A stretch of 7,516 bases of DNA, from contig CAMWKX010000054.1 in NCBI GenBank assembly GCA_947174955.1, positions 1 through 7,516 on the forward strand. Reading direction: 5' to 3'. Both the position numbers and the translations under genes were made by a program. Each line of letters opens with the position of its first letter. The first letter of the stretch is position 1. Below the pieces are notes generated by a model that ran no database searches, was not told the DNA's origin, and was given only the letters and a program-made list of their open reading frames with translations. This stretch comes from an uncultured Clostridia bacterium. GTDB lineage: Bacteria; Bacillota; Clostridia; Christensenellales; Borkfalkiaceae. Shown in pieces: positions 7,249-7,516 of the stretch.

Positions 7249-7516
7249 ATGAAAAGGTTTGTAAAATTTCTTGCACTTGTTTTATGTGCGTTGTCGTTAT
7301 GCGTTTTCGCGTCGGCTTGTAGCGGCGGGTCGGAAAACGAAAACTGGGAGGAGAGCGGGGAAATGTATTTAACCGTAAACGGAAACAAATTGAAGGTAAC
7401 GCTTGCCGATAACAGCTCGGTTTACGCTCTTACGGAAATTTTAAAGGAGGGCGATATCACGTTTACCGCCGACGAAAACGGCGACTTTGAAATGTACGGC
7501 GATATCGGGCACAATC
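7249..7516 (+). CDS. Lipoprotein with cyclophilin-like domain (3' partial)
   Basis: This coding region runs off the right edge, and 89 residues are visible. It opens with a lipoprotein signal peptide: MKR, a hydrophobic stretch at residues 4-22, and the lipobox ASAC with Cys24 as the lipidated residue. A Ser/Gly/Glu/Asn-rich tether follows. Residues 40-89 (MYLTVNGNKLKVTLADNSS, then ALTEILKEGDITF and EMYGDIGHN) match the opening of the bacterial cyclophilin-like domain family, whose members carry the pattern NG..L...L.DN.SA.AL.E.L. That fold is known from small proteins of unclear function. Peptidyl-prolyl isomerase activity should not be assumed. The product should sit on the outer face of the cytoplasmic membrane. 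The ATG lies 13 bases after the acyltransferase stop. No ribosome site is at normal distance, and AAAGG at 7227-7231 is 17 bases away. It is probably co-transcribed with the acyltransferase gene. The full length is likely about 150-200 aa. Confidence 0.75.
   Translation, partial: MKRFVKFLALVLCALSLCVFASACSGGSENENWEESGEMYLTVNGNKLKVTLADNSSVYALTEILKEGDITFTADENGDFEMYGDIGHN

Overview
The window looks like ordinary chromosome from a low-to-moderate GC Firmicute, most likely a Clostridia-type gut lineage. That placement is an inference. It rests on an sbcD-sbcC pair with a Firmicutes-like SbcC N-terminus, a Gram-positive style lipoprotein with a cyclophilin-like domain, and compact operons. No sequence search was possible, so the taxon is not fixed. 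I see no RNA gene, insertion sequence, CRISPR array or phage gene.

Left block (1-4601, + strand): a DNA-repair operon. It contains the 3' part of sbcD (its first roughly nine codons lie outside the window), sbcC overlapping it by 4 bases, and, 8 bases further on, a short RadC-like protein with a JAB/JAMM metalloprotease-type domain. SbcC and SbcD form the Mre11-Rad50-type nuclease that cuts DNA hairpins and protein-blocked ends. The block ends in a very strong GC-rich hairpin terminator at 4569-4601.

Middle (4604-5797, - strand): a dGTPase-family HD-domain dNTP triphosphohydrolase, convergent with the repair operon. Its promoter sits so close to the start codon that the mRNA is predicted to be leaderless.

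Intergenic region (5798-5954, 157 bases): two divergent promoters, one for the dGTPase gene and a weaker candidate for the rightward gene. I see no other structure there.

Right block (5955-7516, + strand): an unusual PlsC-like acyltransferase carrying a four-cysteine zinc ribbon and a long C-terminal domain. Thirteen bases later comes the 5' part of a lipoprotein gene with a cyclophilin-like domain, cut off by the window edge. These two may be co-transcribed and both act at or near the membrane.

The window is mostly housekeeping. The parts most worth a second look are the acyltransferase/zinc-ribbon fusion, the RadC-like gene joined to sbcDC, and the leaderless dGTPase promoter. I do not see convincing evidence for a wholly new multi-gene system.
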